DNA of 64,000 nt from Halobacteriovoraceae bacterium (lineage in GTDB: Bacteria; Bdellovibrionota; Bacteriovoracia; Bacteriovoracales; Bacteriovoracaceae), in assembly GCA_020635135.1 (NCBI GenBank), contig JACKAJ010000015.1:558001-622000 (forward strand), read 5' to 3'. Both the position numbers and the translations under genes were made by a program. Below, piece after piece: positions 8,076 to 17,067 of this stretch. Each line of letters opens with the position of its first letter. The first letter of the stretch is position 1. The notes below the pieces were generated by a model, which was not told the DNA's origin, ran no database searches, and saw only the letters and a list, made by a program, of their open reading frames with translations.

Positions 8076-9217
8076 GTAAAACAGCTGCCCCTCAGAAAGT
8101 TATTCCCGTTATCTCTGATATCCATTTAGGTGCAGGCCAATACATTTTTGGAACAAAAAATGTCTTAGAAGATTTTCACCACGATCGCGATCTTTTTAAC
8201 TTTTTTCATTTTTTTTCAACAGGTAAATATCGCGACATCAAAGTAGAAATTGTTATCAATGGCGATTTTCTGGATTTTCTCTCAGTTCCTTATGTGAAGT
8301 ATTTTGATGATGAATTTTGGTCAGAAGATGCCAGCATTGAAAAACTCATCCATATCCACTCGGGTCATAAACTAGTTTTTGAGGCAATGGATCGCTTTCT
8401 CTCAGTTCCCAATAAGTCCATCACATACATTATAGGCAACCACGATGCCGAAATTGCATTGCCGGGAGTTAGACAAAAATTTCTCTCCTACTTTGAACCA
8501 GATAACACAAAAAAAATTAAAATCATTCACGACGAAGATACTTACAACCCAGCTCCTGGGGTTTACTTTCAACATGGGCACCAATACGAGAAGGCCCACG
8601 TTTTTAATCCCAAAGAAACAGTAATCCAATCAACTGAAGGGAAGCGCTATCTCAAGCCAACGTGGGGGTCTTACTATTGTCATCACGTGCTCAACAAATA
8701 CAAACCTGAAAGAATTTACATTAACCAAATTATGCCCATCAAGAAGTATCTCACCCACGGGCTTTTGTATGATTCCTTTTTCACCCTTCGCTTTATTTTT
8801 GCCACTGTGTATTTCTTTGTGATGATTCGGTTCTGGTATTTTTATATCACTAAATTTAAACTTCACGTTATCGTCGACGATGTCAAAGAAGAGCTCGCAC
8901 TTTTCAAAAACTATGAATCACTCACGAGAAGCTTTTTTCAAAAAAACGACGATGCCAGGTGCCTACTCACCGGTCATACCCACCACGCGAGTTATAGAAT
9001 TTTTCATGACGGGACGACCTTTATTAATACAGGGACATGGACCCGTGTCATCAATATTGATTTCTCATTTAACCTCAATGGTCACTACCTGACATTTGCC
9101 CTTTTGGAGTTCGAAGATGAAAACTATGAACTCAAAGACTTTCAACGAAATGTTCGCTCTTCTCTATTAGAATGGCGTGGAGATGCTGGACTTCCCTACA
9201 AAGATTTTACTATTTGA
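8072..9217 (+). CDS. Calcineurin-like metallophosphoesterase
   Basis: A 381-residue phosphoesterase with the full set of dinuclear-metal motifs: SDIHLG (D16, H18), NGDFLDF (D65), GNHD (122-125), a histidine motif HGHQYEK and the C-terminal LTGHTHH. The order and the GDFLDF form resemble UDP-2,3-diacylglucosamine hydrolase (LpxH) relatives, but the protein is about 130 residues longer than LpxH. It has a hydrophobic segment around residues 235-260 (LRFIFATVYFFVMIRFWYFY), suggesting membrane association. Substrate unknown. It overlaps the preceding exported-protein gene by 4 nt. Confidence 0.88.
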   Translation: MSKTAAPQKVIPVISDIHLGAGQYIFGTKNVLEDFHHDRDLFNFFHFFSTGKYRDIKVEIVINGDFLDFLSVPYVKYFDDEFWSEDASIEKLIHIHSGHKLVFEAMDRFLSVPNKSITYIIGNHDAEIALPGVRQKFLSYFEPDNTKKIKIIHDEDTYNPAPGVYFQHGHQYEKAHVFNPKETVIQSTEGKRYLKPTWGSYYCHHVLNKYKPERIYINQIMPIKKYLTHGLLYDSFFTLRFIFATVYFFVMIRFWYFYITKFKLHVIVDDVKEELALFKNYESLTRSFFQKNDDARCLLTGHTHHASYRIFHDGTTFINTGTWTRVINIDFSFNLNGHYLTFALLEFEDENYELKDFQRNVRSSLLEWRGDAGLPYKDFTI

Positions 9218-9403
9218 AACTCAAATTTGAGATTTTTTGAAGCACTCTGAAATAACGACTTCTTCATTTTCCGAAGTCGGCAACCAGTCCCAGACCGTAT
9301 GCTTTTCAGAAGACTCTAAAGAAAGTATTTTATATTGGCAGAGGGTAGATGCAGTAAACTTTTTGAGTTTCAGAAAAGCTAAAAGAACTTACAAAAACTA
9401 AAA

Positions 9404-9434
9404 GAAAAAAAAGGCCCAGTTTCATAACTGAGCC
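9404..9434 (-). terminator. Rho-independent terminator
   Basis: Read on the minus strand: stem GGCTCAGTT / AACTGGGCC with one mismatch and an ATGA loop, followed by eight T. It lies just after the stop codon of the small exported-protein gene ending at 9470. Confidence 0.88.
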
Positions 9435-9469
9435 TCTACTTTGGAATATTGATTTAACATTCTGATTTT

Positions 9470-9847
9470 CTACTCTTCAGTCATTTCCTCACCGGCAGCA
9501 TCATCAGCCATCGGTCCCTTACCTTTACCTTTTCCGTGCATTCCCTTCATGCCCTTCATTCCTTTCATTTTTTCTTTGAAAGCTTTGCGATCATCACGAA
9601 AATTTTTCCTTGCGGCCATCATTTTCTGGTGAGCAGATTTATTACACTCTTTAAGAGCATTGGCATCTTGAGCAGCAGAAATACAAGTTTTAGCCTCAGT
9701 CAGCGCATTGATTCTCGTTGTAATGTGTTCAAGAGCTTTTTCTTTTCTCTCTCCAAACATTTCTGGACTATCTTTCATTTTTCCTTCACCTTCAGCAAAA
9801 ACACTGAGGCTAAAAACAAAAACAATCCCTAAAGTTAACAATTTCAT
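9470..9847 (-). CDS. Small exported basic protein with MKG/GKG repeats
   Basis: A 125-residue protein with a clear signal peptide (MKLLTLGIVFVFSLSVFAEG). The mature N-terminal part is helical and charged, with one pair of cysteines (TCIS, KECN). It is followed by a low-complexity run of GMKGMKGMHGKGKGKG and an acidic C-terminus ending EEMTEE. The basic repeat could bind nucleic acid or polyanions, but no function is recognised. The overall plan (exported, helical, Met/Lys-rich) loosely recalls periplasmic metal-stress proteins; this is only a resemblance. Ribosome site AAGGAG 5 nt upstream. It lies 36 nt after uvrB on the same strand. Confidence 0.8.
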   Translation of the reverse strand: MKLLTLGIVFVFSLSVFAEGEGKMKDSPEMFGERKEKALEHITTRINALTEAKTCISAAQDANALKECNKSAHQKMMAARKNFRDDRKAFKEKMKGMKGMKGMHGKGKGKGPMADDAAGEEMTEE

Positions 9848-9883
9848 AAATTCTCCTTAATTAAATTTCAATACTATTATTCA

Positions 9884-11884
9884 CTATAAGTGCATTCGTA
9901 ATTGTGTCAGTTCGTGGATCTCATCTCTTAGCTGAGCCGCTTCTTCAAACTCTAACTCAGCAGCATGTTTTCTCATTTTCTCTTTGAGAGCTGAAATTCT
10001 ATTTTCTAATTCTGCCAGGGTCAGATCAGAAAAATCAATATCTTTCTGAGCTCCTTTTCTTTGACTCTTTGAGTCTCTTCCTAGATACTCGAGCATTCCT
10101 TTTTTAATATCCTTTTTGATACTCGTAGGGGTTATACCGTGTTCCAGATTGTATTGAATTTGCTTTTCTCGACGATCAGAAGTTATTTGCATCGCCTCAG
10201 CGATATTTTTAGTTTTTTCTTCTCCGTAGAGGACAACAAGTCCTTCTGAGTTTCGAGCGGCACGCCCAATCGTTTGAATTAAGGATCGAGTGGAGCGCAA
10301 AAAGCCCTCTCTATCGGCATCAAGAATCCCCACTAAGGCCACTTCCGGAAGATCAAGCCCCTCACGGAGAAGATTGATACCAACTAAAATATCAAAGTCA
10401 CCTTGTCGCAATTCTCTTAAAATTTTCACTCGCTCAATGGCATCAATGTCTGAGTGCAAGTACTTGACCTTAAGGCCTAAGCTTTTGTAATAAGAAGTCA
10501 ATTCTTCAGCGAGTTTTTTGGTGAGTGTTGTAACTAGAACTCGATAATTTTTCGCGATAGCCTTTCTCGCCTCAATCAAAAAATCGTCAACTTGGTTCTT
10601 TGATGGACGCAAGACAACTTCGGGATCAAGTAAGCCTGTAGGTCTTATCACTTGCTCCACAATCTCCCCTTTCGTTTTTTGCAATTCATATTCACCAGGA
10701 GTGGCCGAAACAAAAAGAACTTGGTCATACTTTGATTCAAACTCTTGAAAATTAAGAGGTCTGTTATCAAGAGCACTGGGAAGTCGAAAGCCATACTCCA
10801 CAAGTGTCATTTTTCGAGAGCGATCGCCTCGATACATTCCACCAACTTGGGGAATAGTGATATGAGACTCATCAACGATGAGAAGAAAGTCGTCTCCAAA
10901 GAAATCAATAAGTGTTGGAGGAGGTTCTCCCGGCTGACTCCCTGTTAAGTGGCGAGAATAATTTTCTATTCCCGAGCAATAACCCAATTCTTCAAGCATT
11001 TCAATGTCAAAGAGAGTTCTCTGAGTTAGTCGCCGAGCTTCGAGAGCTTTATCTTCGGATTCGAGAGTCGCAATCCTCTCGCGCAATTCTTCTTGAATGC
11101 TTTTAATTGCCTTTTTGAGATAGCCTTGGGAAACCACATAATGAGTTGAAGGATAAATAACAACTTTGGATAACTCATTCATCGTCGTCCCCCGGAGAGG
11201 ATCGACAAAGCTAATGTTGTCAATCTCATCATCAAAAAATTCAACTCGAACAACGTACTGATCTTCATAGCTAGGAAAGACTTCTACAATCTCTCCTCTA
11301 ACTCGAAAACAACCTCGTGTGAAATTAATATCATTTCTTTGAAATTGTATGGCGATAAGCTGTTTTAAAAAATCTTTTTGATTTAACTTATCCCCCTTAA
11401 AAAGTTTAATTTTCTGCTTACTATACTCTTCGGGAGAACCAATTCCATAAATACAACTGACTGAAGAAACGACAATAACATCGTTTCTCTCAAGAAGACT
11501 ACGAGTAGCTGAATGGCGTAACTTATCAATGTCATCATTGATTGATGCATCTTTTTCAATAAAAGTATCCGTTCCGGGAACGTAAGCTTCAGGCTGATAA
11601 TAGTCGTAATAAGAAACAAAGTATTCCACAGCATTTTCTGGAAAAAATGAACGGAACTCCTCATAGAGTTGAGCTGCAAGTGTCTTATTGTGAGCAAGAA
11701 TCAAGGTCTTTTTTTGCAAATTTTGGATGATATTGGCCATGGTAAAAGTCTTTCCAGAACCTGTGACCCCAAGCAAAGTTTGAAATATCTGATCTGATTG
11801 AAAACTTTCCGTAATTGAACGAATGGCTTCAGGCTGATCACCCGTTGGCTTGTAAGAAGATTTAAGTTCGAATCCATTTACCAT
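9884..11884 (-). CDS. uvrB: Excinuclease ABC subunit B
   Basis: DNA-damage recognition helicase of nucleotide excision repair, 666 residues. The Walker A motif is GVTGSGKT (39-46). The beta-hairpin segment YYDYYQPEAYVPGTDT inserts between the DNA strands. The DEAD-type box is DESH and motif VI is QTIGRAARN. The C-terminal UVR domain, which contacts UvrA and UvrC, is the stretch around ELENRISALKEKMRKHAAEL. Length and order are standard. The ATG at 11884 has only a weak purine tract ahead of it. No other uvr gene is nearby, and it runs divergently from the D-Ala-D-Ala carboxypeptidase gene. Confidence 0.98.
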   Translation of the reverse strand: MVNGFELKSSYKPTGDQPEAIRSITESFQSDQIFQTLLGVTGSGKTFTMANIIQNLQKKTLILAHNKTLAAQLYEEFRSFFPENAVEYFVSYYDYYQPEAYVPGTDTFIEKDASINDDIDKLRHSATRSLLERNDVIVVSSVSCIYGIGSPEEYSKQKIKLFKGDKLNQKDFLKQLIAIQFQRNDINFTRGCFRVRGEIVEVFPSYEDQYVVRVEFFDDEIDNISFVDPLRGTTMNELSKVVIYPSTHYVVSQGYLKKAIKSIQEELRERIATLESEDKALEARRLTQRTLFDIEMLEELGYCSGIENYSRHLTGSQPGEPPPTLIDFFGDDFLLIVDESHITIPQVGGMYRGDRSRKMTLVEYGFRLPSALDNRPLNFQEFESKYDQVLFVSATPGEYELQKTKGEIVEQVIRPTGLLDPEVVLRPSKNQVDDFLIEARKAIAKNYRVLVTTLTKKLAEELTSYYKSLGLKVKYLHSDIDAIERVKILRELRQGDFDILVGINLLREGLDLPEVALVGILDADREGFLRSTRSLIQTIGRAARNSEGLVVLYGEEKTKNIAEAMQITSDRREKQIQYNLEHGITPTSIKKDIKKGMLEYLGRDSKSQRKGAQKDIDFSDLTLAELENRISALKEKMRKHAAELEFEEAAQLRDEIHELTQLRMHL

Positions 11885-11966
11885 ACTCTTTTAATCCGTT
11901 TTTATTCCATTCCCAAGCTTTCTCTAAACAGTTGATCCCAACCCCGGTCATATCTTATCATAAAGT

Positions 11967-13463
11967 GTGAACTATTTTATAAACTCATTAATCAAATTAA
12001 CAGTCATCTCTTCTTTTCTTCTCTTGAGCCTTTCAGGGCGTAGTGCCACCATCGATGATCAATTTAAAAAATTCCTAAAAATGTACCCAGCTCTCGATGC
12101 TCAAAATCAAGCTTATTGTTATATCGACGATGATGGCAATGTTCAAGGATTCAATACCCAAAAGCTCATGGGTATCGCCTCAGTGGCCAAAACAATCACC
12201 ACCATGCATGCCATAGAAAAATACGGTAAGAATTATCAGTTTGAAAGCAAAGTTTATGTCAATAACGGCAATATCCATATTACTGGCGGAAACAATCCTG
12301 TTTTTGATCGAAGATTTTTCTACCATCTGCTAAATGCTCTTAACAAGAATGGTATCACTCACGCCCAAAAGATTTCCTACGATGCAGGTGTTTTTTTCGA
12401 GCCTCAGCTCATTGACACCCAATCTTTTACACAAGCTAAATATAGCGTTGATGGTAAACGTTTTTATTGCCAATACTATGAACCCTCAAACACTGATCCC
12501 CAAAAATTTTTCGAAAAATATTTTGATACTTCAAATTGGAATAAACTTAGGACTGAAATCACAGACTCAGGTCAATGTATAACCACTGAAGGGGTCACAA
12601 TTACAGAAGATTATGAACAAAAAAGAAATTTGATTGGAAGTTTTCAAAAAAATTTAGAATTTTCTTTTGAAAGTATTAGTTATAATCCACAAAATCCTTT
12701 TGAAACATCCCCTGGAGTTTTTCTTCCTGGCACCAAGGTCATAACTCTCAAATCAATAGAACTCATTAAAATAGCTAATTTCACAAATCGCTTTTCTCAA
12801 AATGGAATTGCCGATACCCTCTTTTTTGGAATGGGAGGAAAACAAGCTGTCCTTCAAAGACTTGCCGATCGCTTTAACGTAAATGACGATACCTATTTTG
12901 AGAATAATTTTCAACTTCTCTCTGGTTCAGGCTATGCTCTTAAAGAATTTGAAGTGACAAACTCTAAAGGCTATATCCCTGGCTACAAACTTATCCAGAG
13001 AAAAAGAACCAAGGCCAGTTGCCAGTTTGTTCTTCAAACTTTTGAACTCATGCTCAACCAAGCCAACGGCTATCTTTGGCCCCTATTTGATGGTTTTGAA
13101 ATTCCAGAAAGGACAATCAATGATATTATGCCTTATGATTATATGGCCGTCGGAAAAATCGAAGGCACTCTCACTGGAAGATTTCTTCACTCTAACGTCC
13201 TCACTGCGAAAACGGGAACTCTTGGCGATGCTTCGACTCTCGGAGGAACTTTGAGTACCCAAACCGGCAAACGCCAATTTGCCGTTATAAACAATTATTA
13301 CGATGCCAATTACAAAACGGCATCAAAGAATATTCAAAACGGGATGGTCACAAAAATGTTTGATAGCTTTGGTGGAGAAAAAACTTTTCCTTATAATGCG
13401 AAAAATAATGATAGGAAGAGTTTTATCCCCTTTGATCCCAATATTGAAATAAAACAATACTAG
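11967..13463 (+). CDS. D-alanyl-D-alanine carboxypeptidase, S13 (PBP4/DacB-like)
   Basis: Periplasmic low-molecular-mass penicillin-binding protein of 498 residues with a signal peptide (cleavage near SGRSA). It has all three serine-acyltransferase motifs in S13 spacing: SVAK (S72-K75), SQN (277-279, in FSQNGIADTLFFGMGG) and KTG (415-417). The S13 element LLSGSG is also present. The family trims or cross-links peptidoglycan stem peptides (DD-carboxypeptidase/endopeptidase). In predatory relatives such enzymes act on prey wall, but nothing here distinguishes self from prey use. The start is a GTG without an obvious ribosome site. The ankyrin lipoprotein follows 9 nt later and may be co-expressed. 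Confidence 0.92.
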   Translation: MNYFINSLIKLTVISSFLLLSLSGRSATIDDQFKKFLKMYPALDAQNQAYCYIDDDGNVQGFNTQKLMGIASVAKTITTMHAIEKYGKNYQFESKVYVNNGNIHITGGNNPVFDRRFFYHLLNALNKNGITHAQKISYDAGVFFEPQLIDTQSFTQAKYSVDGKRFYCQYYEPSNTDPQKFFEKYFDTSNWNKLRTEITDSGQCITTEGVTITEDYEQKRNLIGSFQKNLEFSFESISYNPQNPFETSPGVFLPGTKVITLKSIELIKIANFTNRFSQNGIADTLFFGMGGKQAVLQRLADRFNVNDDTYFENNFQLLSGSGYALKEFEVTNSKGYIPGYKLIQRKRTKASCQFVLQTFELMLNQANGYLWPLFDGFEIPERTINDIMPYDYMAVGKIEGTLTGRFLHSNVLTAKTGTLGDASTLGGTLSTQTGKRQFAVINNYYDANYKTASKNIQNGMVTKMFDSFGGEKTFPYNAKNNDRKSFIPFDPNIEIKQY

Positions 13464-13472
13464 GTCATAAAA

Positions 13473-14003
13473 ATGAAAATAATCTTAATACTTTTTTTAT
13501 TTTTTTTAGGTTGTGGGCAAGAAAAAAAGACCACAGTCATTGCTCCTTTAAAGTTATCTCAAAACCCAGATGAAGTTCAAATGAAAATGATCAGTGCAGC
13601 GACCAGCCAAAACTATTTCTACATCCAGGAAGTTCTCAATAGAAGCGATGAAACGAATCAACCAAGAGAAAAACTAGCAAATACTCAAAATCAATATGGA
13701 GAAAATATTTTAACTATTTTGCTTGAAAATTCTTCAAATTGCCAAAGTGACTGTCTTGAGACTATCAAAAATCTCATTCGAAGTGGGGCTCAAATCAATC
13801 AACGCTCACGCAATGGTTTTACACCCCTTTACATCGCTGTCTCCAACAATTCAGAAGAAATTGTTCGCATCCTTTTAGAAAACCATGCCAATGCACAGCT
13901 TACCTATGGTGGTGATCAACATACAGTTTTTGATATTGCTAAAATTAATGGAAATCAATCGATTCTTGATTCTCTGAATTCTCTTGAGAACTTTCATCAA
14001 TAG
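13473..14003 (+). CDS. Lipoprotein with ankyrin repeats
   Basis: A 176-residue lipoprotein. A short hydrophobic signal ends in the lipobox FFLGC (C14). Residues 75-170 hold about three ankyrin repeats, the clearest being NGFTPLYIAVSNNSEEIVRILLENHAN; the one before it contains a CQSDC insertion. Ankyrin repeats mediate protein-protein contact. It follows the PBP4-like gene by 9 nt, so the partner may be that enzyme or another envelope protein. The last 59 bp overlap the 3' end of the convergent reductase-fusion gene. Confidence 0.85.
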   Translation: MKIILILFLFFLGCGQEKKTTVIAPLKLSQNPDEVQMKMISAATSQNYFYIQEVLNRSDETNQPREKLANTQNQYGENILTILLENSSNCQSDCLETIKNLIRSGAQINQRSRNGFTPLYIAVSNNSEEIVRILLENHANAQLTYGGDQHTVFDIAKINGNQSILDSLNSLENFHQ

Positions 14004-16038
14004 TCATTTGATCGCTTCTTTTTTTCAAAGCATGTTCTCGGCAAAGTTTAATTTCATCATCAGAAATTTCTGTTGAATGCCCCATAATGGAAGCAAGCTT
14101 AACTCCGTGTCTTCTGGCAATTTGATCGATTTCTTGGACTCTTTTATAATCAAGATCTCGAGAAAGGCTAAAACATTCAAAACGATTTTCCAAAGCCAAA
14201 AGAGCCGTTTCTGCTAGACAAGCGTAAACGACTGACCCATGAAGCCCAATATTACAAGTCAGATGAACATCACCGGGTAATTCAACTTCTCCACTCGCAA
14301 TCACCAGGACATCAGGTCTCAGAAGGGCCTCGTCTTCAGAGACATTAAAAGGTCGGCTTACATCGCAAATGACTGCTCCTGGTTTTACTTTCTCAATATC
14401 TATAATTTTTTGATGAGGAGAACTTGTCGTGCTGATAATAAGGTCTGCCTCTGCGATATGTTTATTGGCATCAGTGCTATAGACAACTTTAGCATCTGGG
14501 ACAATTTCTTTAATTTGTTCAGATAACTCCATCAATTTATAAGGTCTCGGGGCAACTAAAATTACCTCTTTCCACTTGCTGGCCAGAAGTTTTGCCGTTA
14601 CTTTCCCAATACTTCCCGTTGCTCCAATAACCAAAACTTTTCCACAATATTTTCCATCTTTAAACGGAACAAAACCCATCTGAGAAACTGAATAATTTGC
14701 GGCCCAAAGAGTTGAAGCAGCTGAAAGACTGTTTCCTGTAGTTACCGGAAGAGGCGCCATCTTTGCAATACTGACTCCAGCGTCACCGACAATTTTTGTA
14801 TAAGCTCCCAGACCAAAGATATCTGCTCCACGTTTTTTAGCTTCATGGGTCAGTTTATCAACTTTTTGATAAAACTTTTCTGGATTAGTTTTGAGAAGCA
14901 TTTTCGGAGTCTCTGAGACAGCATAAATCATCCCTTCAACCTCCTTCCCTGTTTTTTCACTTCGAATTCCCGTTATTTTTCCAAAATAAAATCCAGGAAT
15001 TTTCTCAGAAACTTCCTCGACTAACTTTACTGCTCGAGGAAATTTTCTTAATGGTCGAAGAGGTTTGGCCTTCACGAGATCAGTTGACTTTAAGGGATGA
15101 ACTAAAAAGGCAAACTTTGATCTTTTTGAATTTTCAAGTTCTATGTTTTGAACATTTGGCGCTAAATTATACTCATCGATATAGGGTTGGATATCATCAA
15201 AGATCAAGGGTGTTCGCACTTCTTTCAAGGCCATAAACATCGCTTCCATCAGCGTAAATCCGAGAAACTCATTATTCACTTTCGGCTCGAAACTTATTAC
15301 TAATCGAGGGTCAAAGTCTGATAACCTTGTACTCAGCGATGGTGGTATTGAATCCACAATAAGTATTTTCCCTTTGAGAAGATCTGTTTTTATAATAGGC
15401 AATGTTGTCCCGTTACTGACATAGATATCACAATCCATAAACTCATTTAAAGTTGGCATTTTAGATAGTTTTGCCATAGTAAAATTTCGAGGTTTAATTT
15501 TATGCAAAGAATAGTTCAGTAATATTCCCAACGATTTTTTCAAGAGTTTATCTAAAATTCTAACTTTCTTTATAAGGAGAGGAATTTTAAAAAGGAAATA
15601 GGCATCTGCAAATATCAACTGGGCATTGAGGCTCTCGTAAACCTCCATAATATTTCTCTGAATCACTCCAGCAAAAAAACCAATCCGAGTCCCTTCAAAG
15701 AGTTCTGGATATGCTTTATGGTATTTTTTCAAGGCCCAAGGAATATAAAGTTCCCTTAAATTTTGACCATCAACGATTGGAGTTTCTTTAGCAATTTTCA
15801 ATATTTCTTTTAATTGCTTATGATAATATTTTCTAGAATTTAATTTGAGAGAATTAGGAAAACCCGAAAGAGCAATAGCATCACACTGCCCCTGATATTT
15901 CATCACAAGTTTTTTGGTGAGCTCCACATCGTAATCAGTGCCTAGCGTTGTCACTTTGAAAGTCTCACCAAAACATTCATGGTGTTTTACTGAGTTTTCA
16001 GACCCTGGGTTTAAGCTTATATGGACGATTTCTTTCAT
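13945..16038 (-). CDS. Acyl-ACP-reductase-like (COG5322) protein with a novel N-terminal domain
   Basis: A 697-residue fusion. Residues from about 307 to 655 match the plan of cyanobacterial aldehyde-forming acyl-ACP reductase: FLVHPLKSTDL at the start, LGAYTKIV and TTGNSLSAAS in the middle, the Rossmann loop GATGSIG (472-478), and YACLAETALLALE, whose cysteine (C607) aligns with the AAR nucleophile. The tail ARRHGVKLA also fits. The family reduces acyl-ACP or acyl-CoA to fatty aldehyde with NADPH. Residues 1-305 are not recognised: mixed alpha/beta, basic in the middle, no signal peptide. The start overlaps the upstream SDR gene (ATGA), so products are coupled. The likely role is making a fatty aldehyde for an unusual lipid. 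The C-terminal 59 bp overlap the convergent ankyrin gene. Confidence 0.78.
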   Translation of the reverse strand: MKEIVHISLNPGSENSVKHHECFGETFKVTTLGTDYDVELTKKLVMKYQGQCDAIALSGFPNSLKLNSRKYYHKQLKEILKIAKETPIVDGQNLRELYIPWALKKYHKAYPELFEGTRIGFFAGVIQRNIMEVYESLNAQLIFADAYFLFKIPLLIKKVRILDKLLKKSLGILLNYSLHKIKPRNFTMAKLSKMPTLNEFMDCDIYVSNGTTLPIIKTDLLKGKILIVDSIPPSLSTRLSDFDPRLVISFEPKVNNEFLGFTLMEAMFMALKEVRTPLIFDDIQPYIDEYNLAPNVQNIELENSKRSKFAFLVHPLKSTDLVKAKPLRPLRKFPRAVKLVEEVSEKIPGFYFGKITGIRSEKTGKEVEGMIYAVSETPKMLLKTNPEKFYQKVDKLTHEAKKRGADIFGLGAYTKIVGDAGVSIAKMAPLPVTTGNSLSAASTLWAANYSVSQMGFVPFKDGKYCGKVLVIGATGSIGKVTAKLLASKWKEVILVAPRPYKLMELSEQIKEIVPDAKVVYSTDANKHIAEADLIISTTSSPHQKIIDIEKVKPGAVICDVSRPFNVSEDEALLRPDVLVIASGEVELPGDVHLTCNIGLHGSVVYACLAETALLALENRFECFSLSRDLDYKRVQEIDQIARRHGVKLASIMGHSTEISDDEIKLCREHALKKRSDQMTIDESSQENSENQESIDFH

Positions 16039-17066
16039 TTCACATCTCCAAATAAACTTTTTTCTATTTCAATATTTTGATATTTTGAAAGTAACGGATA
16101 ATCATTGAGTAAATTTTTTCTAGAATATTTCGTTTCACTAACAAAATAATTTGAAAGTTCTCCTGGTACATCCAATTTTTTCATAATTCTTTTAAACATG
16201 CTTTGTTTCATTGGGACTCTTAAGAATGGTTTCGTAATTTTGAGATTATCACGACAGATTCTTAAAAAATTTACAGTTTTCATGGGTTCACCGAAAACAT
16301 GATAGGTTTTGATCACTTCATCTCCCATTGGATGAAGAATCATTTCACTGAGCCAAGAGACGAGGTAATTGATGGGTATAAAAGGTAGCTCGCCTTTTTT
16401 TGAATAACAAATAGGAATTTTTCTAATGAGCGGTTGCTTATTTATAAATGGCCGCCATTTTTTTATGAGTTCAATAAAATAATATGGCCCATCTTTTTTA
16501 ATCTTTTGTTTTTCATTACTATCACCAATAACAATTCCAGGCCGATAAATTCGAACTTTATAAGATCCTTTACAATTATTTCGAATATACCATTCTGCTC
16601 TATTTTTAGACCAAGTATATGGATCTTCTTTCTTAATATCGCGTGAAAGTTCTTCTTCACTACAAGTGTGTTTTTCACCGTTATTAACGACATAGCTGGA
16701 AATATAATGAAAATTCTTTAAATTTTTAAATTGTGAAGAAAGTTCCACTAAATTTTGTGTTCCAATCACATTATACAAATAGCTATAATAAGTTCCTGCT
16801 GTGAGATCATAGAGGGCAGCCATATGGATGACATCTGTAACTTCCTCTTTTAATCGCTCCAAATCCTTAAGGACCACGCTTAAGTTTTCAGACTCTAATT
16901 CCCCAACAATTAGTTCAATTTTATCAGGGTACTGTTTTAACAGATCAGCCATTTTATTCACGGAAGAAGCTCTCACCAGAACAAAGATTTTCTCAACCTC
17001 ATTCACAAATTTGTGAATGAGCTCTTTTCCAATAAATCCACTTGCTCCTGTAAAAAAAATCTTCAT
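16035..17066 (-). CDS. NAD(P)-dependent SDR, fatty-acyl-reductase / epimerase type
   Basis: Extended short-chain dehydrogenase of 343 residues. The N-terminal nucleotide loop is TGASGFIG (6-13). HMAALYDLTAG follows strand 4, the putative catalytic Ser is in YISSY (123-124), and the YxxxK pair is Y150/K154 (YTWSK). The later motif VRIYRPGIVIGDS is typical of the male-sterility/thioester-reductase-like branch (NAD_binding_4). This branch acts on fatty acyl or sugar-nucleotide substrates. It sits between a lipid-kinase gene and an acyl-ACP-reductase-like gene with a 1-nt gap and a 4-nt overlap respectively, so a lipid substrate such as a fatty aldehyde or keto-lipid is the more likely reading. 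Confidence 0.85.
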   Translation of the reverse strand: MKIFFTGASGFIGKELIHKFVNEVEKIFVLVRASSVNKMADLLKQYPDKIELIVGELESENLSVVLKDLERLKEEVTDVIHMAALYDLTAGTYYSYLYNVIGTQNLVELSSQFKNLKNFHYISSYVVNNGEKHTCSEEELSRDIKKEDPYTWSKNRAEWYIRNNCKGSYKVRIYRPGIVIGDSNEKQKIKKDGPYYFIELIKKWRPFINKQPLIRKIPICYSKKGELPFIPINYLVSWLSEMILHPMGDEVIKTYHVFGEPMKTVNFLRICRDNLKITKPFLRVPMKQSMFKRIMKKLDVPGELSNYFVSETKYSRKNLLNDYPLLSKYQNIEIEKSLFGDVK

Positions 17067-17067
17067 C

